From: Rhodobiaceae bacterium
GTDB lineage: Bacteria; Pseudomonadota; Alphaproteobacteria; RS24
Reading direction: 5' to 3'
Length of the DNA stretch: 5,286 nucleotides
NCBI GenBank assembly: GCA_002689195.1
Contig: NZFC01000004.1
Span: 30,385 to 35,670 of the forward strand
Part shown: one piece after another, positions 1-5,286 of the stretch
How the letters are laid out: each line of letters starts with the position of its first letter
Numbering within the stretch: position 1 is the first letter of the stretch
Translations under genes and position numbers: made by a program
The notes under the pieces: model-generated
Databases searched by the model: none
Seen by the model: only the letters and a program-made list of their open reading frames with translations
What the model was told of the DNA's origin: nothing

Positions 1-747
1 GGCAAGGCGCGGGAAATGGGCATTGATGAAAGCCGCTGGGTCTATCTGAACGGATGCGCCGAAGCCAATGACACTTGGTATATTTCCCAGCGCCCCGAAC
101 TGCACCGCTCGCCCGCCATGAAGGGCATGGCCGAAACCGCGCTTGATATGGCGGGTTGGACGATTGCCGATATTGATTATTTCGACCTTTATTCGTGCTT
201 CCCCGTTGCGGTGGAAGTGGCCTGTCGGGAAATGGGTATTGCCGAAGACGACCCGCGCCCATTCACCGTAACCGGCGGCTTGCCTTATTTTGGCGGCGCG
301 GGCAATGCCTATACGCTGATGTCGGTCGCCACCATGATGGATAAATTGCGCGCCAATCCGGGCAAGCGCGGCATGTGCACGGGCAATGGCTGGTTTTTGA
401 CCAAGCATTCTCTGGGGCTTTATTCCACCACGCCGCCCGAAAGCGACTGGGCGCGCGAGCCGGTGTCGGTATTGCAGGGCAAAATAGACGCCATGCCAAA
501 ACTCGACCTTGACGAGACACCCGTCGGCCTTGGCCGCATTGAAACTTATACGGTCGCCCATGTCGGTGGTAAGCCGCCGCAGGGCATTTTGATCGGGCGC
601 GTGTCAGAAACCGACAAGCGCTTCGTGGCGCATATGACCGCGCAAGGCGACCACATCGCACGGCTCATGCAGGAAGACTGCATTGGCATGACGGGCACGC
701 TGGCCCCCGATGATGAAGGGTTCAATATTTTCACACCCAATACTTAG
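1..747 (+). CDS. Thiolase-like acetyl-CoA acetyltransferase family protein, 3' part (5'-truncated by window edge)
   Basis: The reading frame is open from base 1 and gives 248 visible residues before TAG at 745-747, so the real start lies upstream. The sequence resembles the C-terminal half of thiolase-fold proteins annotated as acetyl-CoA acetyltransferase, which act on acyl-CoA/3-ketoacyl-CoA thioesters. Seen in visible numbering: DLYSCFP near 62-68, where thiolases carry NEAF-like residues; TGGLPYFGGAGN near 91-102, where classical thiolases have GGAIALGHP; and CTGNG near 126-130, matching the CxGGG loop with the second catalytic Cys. About 80 residues after the thiolase fold, including a glycine-rich stretch HVGGKPPQGILIGR, suggest the extra C-terminal domain of thiolase-like protein type 1. 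The N-terminal nucleophilic Cys is outside the window. The departures from the classical GHP loop mean true thiolase activity should not be assumed. It ends 94 bp before a histidine phosphatase gene on the same strand. Family fairly sure, substrate unknown. Confidence 0.82.
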   Translation, partial: GKAREMGIDESRWVYLNGCAEANDTWYISQRPELHRSPAMKGMAETALDMAGWTIADIDYFDLYSCFPVAVEVACREMGIAEDDPRPFTVTGGLPYFGGAGNAYTLMSVATMMDKLRANPGKRGMCTGNGWFLTKHSLGLYSTTPPESDWAREPVSVLQGKIDAMPKLDLDETPVGLGRIETYTVAHVGGKPPQGILIGRVSETDKRFVAHMTAQGDHIARLMQEDCIGMTGTLAPDDEGFNIFTPNT

Positions 748-816
748 GCCCAATATTCAGGTCTAGTATTTAGGTCTAGTATTTAGGCCCAATACCTAAA
801 ACGAGTGCCTAATTCG
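739..816. repeat. Degenerate 13-bp tandem repeat, six units
   Basis: Six consecutive 13-bp units can be aligned: AATACTTAGGCCC (739-751), AATATTCAGGTCT (752-764), AGTATTTAGGTCT (765-777), AGTATTTAGGCCC (778-790), AATACCTAAAACG (791-803) and AGTGCCTAATTCG (804-816). Units 1-4 are close copies and units 5-6 have decayed. The last two sense codons and the TAG stop of the upstream gene lie inside unit 1. The 13 bases before it (726-738) match the pattern loosely, so the array may have begun inside the coding end. The units repeat TAGTAT-like AT-rich blocks and sit just upstream of the phosphatase gene's ribosome binding site. Whether they bind a protein or are simply slippage products cannot be decided here. 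Confidence 0.85.
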
Positions 817-841
817 ACCAAATTGAACGGGAGTTTTCACC

Positions 842-1423
842 ATGGGCAAGATTTACATGGTTCGCCATGGCAAGGCCGCCGCCGGATGGGATGGGGACGC
901 GGACCCTGGGCTCGATGTGACGGGCCACGCGCAAGCCGAGGCCGTCGCGCAAGATCTGGCGGCGCGCTTAACGTCGCCTGTGGCGGTTTATACCAGCCCG
1001 CTCCTGCGCTGCCGCGAAACGGCAATGCCGCTGGCAACCATGTGGCAAACGCAAGCCATTGTGGAGCCGCGTGTCGCTGAAATTCCCTCTCCGATTGAGG
1101 ATTTGGTGGCGCGCACCGAATGGCTGCGCCGCGTGATGGCGGGAAGCTGGGCTGAATTGTCGAGCGACCCCGAAAGCGCAGGCATTGATTTTGCGCACTG
1201 GCAGTCGGATGTGGTGGCCGCGCTGGTCACGCTGGGCACATCGCAAGACATTGTTGTCTTTTCGCATTTTATTGCGCTTAACGCAGCTTTTTGCGCGGCG
1301 ACGGGGGCGGACCAAATTGTCGCCTTCCGGCCCGATAATTGTTCGGTAAGCGTGTTTGAAACAGATGGCACAGCGTTGACGCTTCTAACCCAAGGCCATG
1401 AGGCTGACACGCAGGTCAACTAG
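842..1423 (+). CDS. Histidine phosphatase family protein (phosphoglycerate mutase-like)
   Basis: This 193-residue protein has the layout of the histidine phosphatase superfamily, whose members use a phospho-histidine intermediate to remove or transfer phosphate. Visible are the catalytic RHG at residues 8-10 near the N-terminus, the SPLLRCRETA block at 52-61 with phosphate-binding R56, a candidate general acid E80 in VAEIPSP, and the second core histidine H142 in VVFSHFIALNAAF. The length suits a compact single-domain member. There is no signal peptide or membrane segment, so it is probably cytoplasmic. The ATG at 842 is supported by GGGAG at 829-833, 8 nt upstream, and by the family's usual position of RHG close to the start. 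It follows the thiolase gene by 94 bp across the 13-bp repeats, so co-transcription is possible but not shown. The physiological substrate cannot be read from the sequence; a sugar-phosphate, nucleotide or phosphoprotein substrate are all possible. Confidence 0.88.
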   Translation: MGKIYMVRHGKAAAGWDGDADPGLDVTGHAQAEAVAQDLAARLTSPVAVYTSPLLRCRETAMPLATMWQTQAIVEPRVAEIPSPIEDLVARTEWLRRVMAGSWAELSSDPESAGIDFAHWQSDVVAALVTLGTSQDIVVFSHFIALNAAFCAATGADQIVAFRPDNCSVSVFETDGTALTLLTQGHEADTQVN

Positions 1424-1452
1424 CGCACTTTTTACTGTCTGAAAATTTAAAT

Positions 1453-1472
1453 TTGACCGCCTAGTCGGTTAA
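1453..1472. promoter_or_regulatory. TetR-type operator-like palindrome
   Basis: TTGACCGCCTAGTCGGTTAA is a 20-bp near-palindrome centred on CTAG, with 8 of 10 base pairs symmetric. Its core ACCGnCTAGTCGGT is close to the fully symmetric ACCGACTAGTCGGT form, which resembles operators of TetR/AcrR-family repressors. It lies 50 bp upstream of the nitrilase/aldoxime dehydratase start codon and overlaps the best -35 candidate, as expected for a repressor site. A perfect 12-bp AT palindrome, AAATTTAAATTT (1443-1454), abuts it upstream. No regulator gene is in the window. The symmetry is directly visible; the regulator family is inferred. Confidence 0.6.
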
Positions 1473-1481
1473 TTGCATGCT
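1453..1481 (+). promoter_or_regulatory. Possible promoter of the nitrilase/aldoxime dehydratase gene
   Basis: TTGACC at 1453-1458 is a good -35 box and has an AT-rich, UP-like stretch just upstream (1441-1454). With a 17-bp spacer the -10 position falls on CATGCT (1476-1481), which is a weak match. The gap between the phosphatase stop and the next start is 99 bp and contains no convincing terminator, so read-through from upstream is also possible. The operator-like palindrome over the -35 box favours a separate, repressible promoter. Confidence 0.35.
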
Positions 1482-1522
1482 GTTTGTAACGCTAGGGATC
1501 CAAAATCGTCGGAAGAGTATAA

Positions 1523-3583
1523 ATGTATGTAAACACCCAATATAAAGTTGCCGCCGTTCAAGCTTCGCCGGTGTTTCTGGACGCAAATGCAACCATTGAT
1601 AAGACCATCACGCTGATGGAAGAAGCGGCAAAAAATGGTGCCAAAATCATTGCGTTTCCCGAAACATGGGTTCCGGGCTATCCTTGGTTTATCTGGCTTG
1701 ATGCACCGGCTTGGGGATTACAATTCATTCCCGAATACGCTCAAAATTCCATTCGCGCCGACGGCCCTGAAATGGAACGCGTCAAGCAAGCGGCGAAAGC
1801 AAACAACATTTATGTGTCGCTCGGATATTCCGAAAAGCATGGTGGCAGTCAGTATATCGCGCAAATCCTGATTTCGGATGCCGGCGAGGTTGTGCGCGCC
1901 CGGCGCAAACTCAAGCCGACCCATGTCGAACGGACGATTTTTGGTGAAGGCGACGGGTCTGACCTGGTTGTCGATGAAACACCATTGGGGCGTTTGGGGG
2001 CTTTGTGTTGCTGGGAGCATCTTCAGCCGCTGTCCAAATATGCCATGTATTCCATGAATGAAGAGGTGCATTTTGGCGCGTGGCCGAGCTTCAGCGTGTA
2101 TCCGGGTGCCGCTTATGCGCTGGGGCCGGAGGTCAATACTTCCGCCAGCCAGATTTACGCCGCCGAAGGGCAGTGTTTTGTCATTTCCCCATGCGCCACG
2201 GTTTCCGATGAGATGATCGAGCGGTTGTGTGATGCGCCGCACAAGCACGACTTCCTCAAAGCGGGCGGGGGATATGCGCGTATTTTCGGCCCCGATGGTC
2301 GCCCGCTGGCCGAACCGCTTGACCCGGCTGCCGAGGGCATCATTTATGCGGACATTGACCTCACCATGATTTCGATCGCCAAGGCTGCCGCAGACCCGGC
2401 CGGGCATTATTCGCGCCCCGACGTGACACGGCTGTGGCTGAACAGGGAACCTGCGCCCAGAGTGATGGAAATGTCCAAGGGTGCGGGTGGTACCAATGAT
2501 GCGGTGCAAGAAGCCGGGGTCGAGGCTGCGTCACCTTCTGAGCAAAGCGGTGCGTGTCCAGCAAGCGTAAAAAAAAAGAGGATGCCTGACGGATGGGTAC
2601 CGTCTTACCCGTCCTACACCGCGCGCCTCGATGATAGCGTAACCGACCCGGTTTTTGCCTATATTGGCGGGCAAAGTGAAACCGACAGCGACCTCAAGGC
2701 GTTCACCGAATGGATGGAGGAGGTTCTGGCTTCCGGTCGTTCTGCGCCGGATGTTGTCAATCGCGCGCGCTTTACCGATGAAGCCGGTGTTGCGAACCAT
2801 GTCTATTTGCTGTGCTGGCGCGCGCCTGCCGATTATGAAAGCTGGGCCAAGCAAAAAGCCGTTTCGGGCTGGTGGAAAAGCAAAGACCGGCTGACCGGAG
2901 CTTTGGGTGTCTGGCGCGAAGTTGTTCATGTGCAAAAAGATCGTTTTGAAACGATATTCTCTTCTGAAAATCCTGTTGGGTTCGCTGAGGCCGCAAGCGG
3001 GTTTGACCTCGTTCGGGAGCATGGCTATTGGGGGTCGGCGCGCGATCGCATGCCAATATCCGAGCATGATGAGCTTGAAGGGGTCGCTGATACGGTTCTC
3101 GCCAAAAGCGCAAATGTGTCTTCAAAAGGAAAGCGCGTGTGTGTAACGGCGCCGCAAAATATGTGCGTTATCCGCTCCGGGCAGTATTGGGGGACGTGTG
3201 GTGAAAAGGAACTGGAATATTATCAGTCAAAGGTTCACCCGACCTTGCTGAAGGGGATGGACTATCTCGCCAAAAACGGGCCTGAGGCCAATTGTTATAC
3301 CTCTCGCATGATGGATCAATTGGACGAAAAGGGACAACAGCATGACCGGACGTTCGGGCTCGCATTTTTCAAAACCATGGGCGATATGGAGGCGTGGGCC
3401 GAGCATCACCCGACCCATTTGAAAATCTTCCACGCCTTCTTGAAAATGGCCGAGGTCTTTGAGGGCGATCTGGACCTGCAATTGTGGCATGAGGTGTATA
3501 CGGTTGCGTCGGAAAGCTCGGAATTTGAATATGTGAATTGTCACAGTCAAACCGGATTGCTGGCGCATATAGCGCAATCTTGA
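1523..3583 (+). CDS. Nitrilase-aldoxime dehydratase fusion protein
   Basis: One 686-residue frame carries two enzymes of the aldoxime-nitrile pathway. Residues about 5-320 are a nitrilase (R-CN + 2 H2O to R-COOH + NH3) with the Glu-Lys-Cys triad visible: E47 in [12 protein letters not shown]129 in RRKLKPT and C163 in CCWEH; E142 in FGEGDG is the usual extra glutamate. Residues about 354-686 are a phenylacetaldoxime dehydratase-family heme enzyme (R-CH=NOH to R-CN + H2O). They show GYWGSARDR (501-509), IRSGQ with S552, HPTH (629-632) and LWHEV with H656. H632 lies 80 residues after S552, like Ser219 to the proximal His299 in characterised Oxd enzymes, and H656 would then be the distal histidine. 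Residues 321-353 form an Ala/Gly/Ser/Glu-rich linker ending in KKKR. The nitrilase part is full length; the dehydratase part, 333 residues, is slightly short of the usual 350 or so. GGAAG at 1511-1515 lies 7 nt before the ATG, and an in-frame TAA at 1520-1522 rules out an earlier start. No signal peptide is seen, so it is probably cytoplasmic. The substrate class, aryl or alkyl, cannot be read off. Confidence 0.93.
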   Translation: MYVNTQYKVAAVQASPVFLDANATIDKTITLMEEAAKNGAKIIAFPETWVPGYPWFIWLDAPAWGLQFIPEYAQNSIRADGPEMERVKQAAKANNIYVSLGYSEKHGGSQYIAQILISDAGEVVRARRKLKPTHVERTIFGEGDGSDLVVDETPLGRLGALCCWEHLQPLSKYAMYSMNEEVHFGAWPSFSVYPGAAYALGPEVNTSASQIYAAEGQCFVISPCATVSDEMIERLCDAPHKHDFLKAGGGYARIFGPDGRPLAEPLDPAAEGIIYADIDLTMISIAKAAADPAGHYSRPDVTRLWLNREPAPRVMEMSKGAGGTNDAVQEAGVEAASPSEQSGACPASVKKKRMPDGWVPSYPSYTARLDDSVTDPVFAYIGGQSETDSDLKAFTEWMEEVLASGRSAPDVVNRARFTDEAGVANHVYLLCWRAPADYESWAKQKAVSGWWKSKDRLTGALGVWREVVHVQKDRFETIFSSENPVGFAEAASGFDLVREHGYWGSARDRMPISEHDELEGVADTVLAKSANVSSKGKRVCVTAPQNMCVIRSGQYWGTCGEKELEYYQSKVHPTLLKGMDYLAKNGPEANCYTSRMMDQLDEKGQQHDRTFGLAFFKTMGDMEAWAEHHPTHLKIFHAFLKMAEVFEGDLDLQLWHEVYTVASESSEFEYVNCHSQTGLLAHIAQS
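2569..2589 (+). other. A9 run and slippery heptamer at the domain junction, with an internal start and an overlapping -1 stop
   Basis: Nine A residues (2569-2577) precede GAGG and an in-frame ATG (2582-2584). In the fusion frame the codons are GTA AAA AAA AAG AGG ATG, which places A AAA AAG (2572-2578) in the phase of the dnaX-type -1 frameshift heptamer. A -1 slip would read GAG GAT GCC TGA and stop at 2587-2589, giving a 355-residue free nitrilase ending KKKEDA. The ATG would start a 333-residue free dehydratase (MPDGWVP...), a plausible N-terminus for the family. However, GAGG directly touches the ATG, which is poor spacing for a ribosome binding site. The bases are certain as given; use of either event is inferred. 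Confidence 0.5.
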
Positions 3584-3703
3584 GGCCGACCCCGCCGTTA
3601 ACTCAACCGGCCGAATATTCGCAAAAAAAATACTGCGCGGCTTTGGGCGGGTAAGAACTTGTTTAGGCTTTCGCCCTAATTTGCAAGGAGCAAACGCTAG
3701 CAA

Positions 3704-3732
3704 TTGCGCTAGACCCGCGGCTCTGCTATCAA
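3704..3732 (+). promoter_or_regulatory. Likely promoter of tRNA-Leu
   Basis: TTGCGC (3704-3709) and TATCAA (3727-3732) are separated by 17 bp, and the -10 box ends 11 bp before the first tRNA base, so a transcript would begin only a few bases upstream of the mature 5' end. A GCTATC-like -10 box is common in alphaproteobacterial stable-RNA promoters. The fit is by eye. Confidence 0.5.
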
Positions 3733-3743
3733 CCAAACCTCGT

Positions 3744-3828
3744 GCGGGCGTGGCGGAATTGGTAGACGCGCCAGATTTAGGTTCTGGTGCCGAGAGGCGT
3801 GGGGGTTCAAGTCCCTCCGCCCGCACCA
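3744..3828 (+). tRNA. tRNA-Leu (anticodon UAG, reads CUA)
   Basis: An 85-nt class II tRNA folds completely. The acceptor stem GCGGGCG (3744-3750) pairs with CGCCCGC (3818-3824), followed by discriminator A and an encoded CCA (3826-3828). The anticodon stem CCAGA/TCTGG (3771-3775/3783-3787) closes the loop TTTAGGT, with anticodon TAG at 3778-3780. The long variable arm (3788-3800) contains GCC-GAGA-GGC, typical of tRNA-Leu. The T arm GGGGG/CCCTC (3801-3805/3813-3817) closes the loop TTCAAGT. The D arm has GGTAGAC. It lies 50 bp upstream of tig, an arrangement familiar in alphaproteobacteria. No gene or other structure is evident between the tRNA and tig. Confidence 0.97.
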
Positions 3829-3878
3829 CATATTGATAGGACTAACCCGGCCGGCGAACAGTCGGCGATGAGGACAAA

Positions 3879-5286
3879 ATGAATATTAAAGAAGTAAGCG
3901 CCGAAGGGCTTTCACGCGAGTTGCAAATCACCATTCCCGCCGCCGATCTGGTAGCCAAACTGGATGCGCGTATCGAAGACATTAAAGGAACCGTTCAGTT
4001 GAAAGGGTTTCGCCCGGGCAAAGTGCCCGCCGCGCATATTCGCAAAACCTATGGCGCCCAGCTTATGGGCGAGGTTATTCAGGAAACCGTGAACGAAACC
4101 AGCCAGCAAATGCTGAACGACCGCGAAGAGCGCCCCGCCATGCAGCCCGAGATTAAGCTGGTGGGCGAGTTTGACCCGGTTATTCAGGGCGAGGGCGATC
4201 TGGTTTACGACATTGCTTTCGACATAATTCCGGCCATTGAACTGATTGATTTTTCAACCGTGAAGCTGAACCGTCCGGTGGTCGAGGTGGATGAAGAAAA
4301 GGTCGACGAGGCGCTGGAACGGCTTGCTTCATCGCGCAAGGATTTCGAGCCGCGCGGCAAAACCGCCAAATCGCAAGAAGGCGACCGCGTCAAAATCGAC
4401 TTTATCGGGCGCATTGACGGGGAAGCTTTTGAAGGTGGCACGGCCGAAGGCTTTGAACTGGAACTGGGGTCTGGGCAGTTTATTCCCGGCTTCGAAGACC
4501 AGCTTATCGGCACCAAAGCAGGCGACACGAAAGACGTTGAAGTGTCGTTTCCGGAAGAATATGGCAATGCGGAACTGGCTGGTAAGCCCAGCGTTTTCGA
4601 GGTTACGGTGCACGAGGTCAGCGCGCCCAAAGATGCAGAGATTAACGAGGAATTTGCAACCTCGCTGGGCATGGAAAGCCTTGAAAAGCTGCGCGAGGCC
4701 ATTCGTGACCAGATCGGCAATGACTATAGTCAGATGTCGCGCGGGCATTTGAAAAAAGACCTGCTCGACCAGTTGAGCGACGGCCATAGCTTCGAGCTGC
4801 CGCCCTCTATGGTGTCGCTGGAATTTGAACAGATTTGGCAGCAATTCCAGAACGAATTGGAACAGCAGGGTCAGAAAATGGAGGACCTTGATGAAAGCGA
4901 AGATGATTTGCGCGCCGAATATAAAGAGATTGCCGAGCGTCGTGTTCGCACCGGCCTCGTGCTGGCCGAAGTTGGCAGCAAAAACGAAATTGATGTGACG
5001 CAGGAAGAGCTTAATCAGGGCCTCGTCCAGCGCGTGCAGCAGTTTCCGGGACAAGAACAGCAAGTGTTTGAATATTTTCAGAAAAACCCTGAAACCATGG
5101 CGCAAATCAGAGCGCCGCTGTTTGAAGAAAAAGTCGTCGATTTCATCTGTGAAATGGCAGATGTGACCGATACGCCTGTTTCGGTTGATGCGCTGATGGC
5201 AGAGCCCGGTGCCGCGGTGGAAGACAAGCCAGCGAAAAAAGCTGCCGCCAAAAAAGCACCCGCTAAAAAGGCTGCCGCTAAAAAAA
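3879..5286 (+). CDS. tig: Trigger factor, ribosome-associated chaperone/peptidyl-prolyl isomerase (3'-truncated by window edge)
   Basis: Trigger factor binds the ribosome at the polypeptide exit and shields nascent chains. The frame is open to the end of the window, giving 469 complete codons with no stop reached. The N-terminal ribosome-binding signature GFRPGKVP is at residues 43-50, the same position as in the E. coli protein. The FKBP-type isomerase domain spans roughly residues 160-247, with GDRVKIDFIGRIDG, FELELGSGQFIPGFE and FPEEYGN. The remaining helical C-terminal chaperone domain runs to about residue 440 and ends in VTDTPVSVDALM. From residue 451 a Lys/Ala/Pro repeat tail begins and continues past the edge; E. 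coli trigger factor is only 432 residues. The start at 3879 is supported by GAGGA at 3870-3874, 4 nt upstream, and by the correct position of the signature. The clp/lon genes often found next to tig would lie beyond the window, if present. Confidence 0.97.
   Translation, partial: MNIKEVSAEGLSRELQITIPAADLVAKLDARIEDIKGTVQLKGFRPGKVPAAHIRKTYGAQLMGEVIQETVNETSQQMLNDREERPAMQPEIKLVGEFDPVIQGEGDLVYDIAFDIIPAIELIDFSTVKLNRPVVEVDEEKVDEALERLASSRKDFEPRGKTAKSQEGDRVKIDFIGRIDGEAFEGGTAEGFELELGSGQFIPGFEDQLIGTKAGDTKDVEVSFPEEYGNAELAGKPSVFEVTVHEVSAPKDAEINEEFATSLGMESLEKLREAIRDQIGNDYSQMSRGHLKKDLLDQLSDGHSFELPPSMVSLEFEQIWQQFQNELEQQGQKMEDLDESEDDLRAEYKEIAERRVRTGLVLAEVGSKNEIDVTQEELNQGLVQRVQQFPGQEQQVFEYFQKNPETMAQIRAPLFEEKVVDFICEMADVTDTPVSVDALMAEPGAAVEDKPAKKAAAKKAPAKKAAAKK
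5229..5286 (+). repeat. Lys/Ala-rich repeat tract in the 3' end of tig
   Basis: From residue 451 the protein reads PAKKAAAKKAPAKKAAAKK, with an AKKAP/AAAKK rhythm encoded by alternating GCN blocks and A-runs. It continues beyond the window edge. Such basic, histone H1-like tails are seen on alphaproteobacterial trigger factors; a role in RNA or ribosome contact would be inference. The A-rich repeats are also prone to length change. Confidence 0.75.

Noticed and set aside
1443..1454. Perfect palindrome AAATTTAAATTT as a separate operator
   Set aside because: Its composition is only A and T, so symmetry can arise easily. It is better regarded as AT-rich DNA upstream of the possible -35 box.
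1718..2509. Long minus-strand open frame (263 codons) opposite the nitrilase domain
   Set aside because: It lies wholly inside the strongly recognised nitrilase coding region, and its translation shows no family motif. It is a shadow of the codon bias of the real gene.
3584..3630. Possible terminator after the fusion gene (GGCCG/CGGCC arms and the A8 run at 3623-3630)
   Set aside because: The stem is only 5 bp with a 19-nt loop, and it is followed by A, not T, on the + strand. On the minus strand no hairpin lies on the correct side of the run.
3646..3676. GGGCG/CGCCC inverted repeat upstream of tRNA-Leu as a terminator or attachment site
   Set aside because: The arms are short, the loop is about 20 nt and there is no T-tract. 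No direct repeat of the tRNA 3' end was found by eye, so an attachment site is not supported.
3227..3829. Minus-strand open frame (200 codons) running from the tRNA into the dehydratase region
   Set aside because: It runs through tRNA-Leu and antisense to the dehydratase domain. The MVRAEGLEPPRLSAP-type start is a known spurious translation of tRNA-Leu antisense.
3868..3882. Mini-frame ATG AGG ACA AAA TGA overlapping the tig start codon, as a possible leader peptide
   Set aside because: It has four codons and no ribosome binding site of its own, and its AGGA is better explained as the tig ribosome binding site. Chance is likely.
4329..5105. Minus-strand open frame (258 codons) opposite tig
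   Set aside because: It is antisense to clear trigger factor sequence and its translation resembles no family. It is a shadow.

Overview
The window most likely comes from an alphaproteobacterial chromosome of moderate GC content. The evidence is a tRNA-Leu placed directly upstream of tig, a trigger factor with a Lys/Ala-rich C-terminal tail, and the codon use and proteins throughout. The genus cannot be named from the sequence. All recognised genes are on the + strand, and the window cuts a gene at each end.

Layout. (1) Bases 1-747 hold the 3' part of a thiolase-like acetyl-CoA acetyltransferase family protein. (2) Bases 739-816 are a degenerate 13-bp tandem repeat (six units) that includes the stop codon of the thiolase gene. 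(3) Bases 842-1423 encode a small histidine phosphatase (RHG family). (4) Bases 1424-1522 are an AT-rich regulatory gap. It holds a 20-bp near-palindrome typical of TetR-family operators, overlapping a possible -35 box. (5) Bases 1523-3583 encode one 686-residue protein: a complete nitrilase (about residues 1-320) joined by a short linker to an almost complete heme aldoxime dehydratase (about residues 354-686). (6) Bases 3744-3828 are tRNA-Leu(UAG) with a likely promoter just upstream. (7) From 3879 to the window end is tig (trigger factor), lacking only its extreme 3' end.

The central object is the nitrilase/aldoxime dehydratase fusion. The two activities are consecutive steps of the aldoxime-nitrile pathway: aldoxime to nitrile plus water, then nitrile to carboxylate plus ammonia. 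One polypeptide could therefore convert an aldoxime to an acid without releasing the nitrile. The junction is notable. It contains a run of nine A with an in-frame A AAA AAG heptamer, followed at once by GAGG and an in-frame ATG where a stand-alone dehydratase could begin. A -1 shift on the run would end the nitrilase at a TGA four codons on, overlapping that ATG. The locus could thus be a true fusion, a fusion with some frameshifted free nitrilase, or two coupled genes joined by a one-base homopolymer change or sequencing error. The operator-like palindrome suggests that a TetR-type repressor outside the window controls the gene. The thiolase and phosphatase show no obvious link to the aldoxime pathway, and the tRNA and tig are housekeeping genes.
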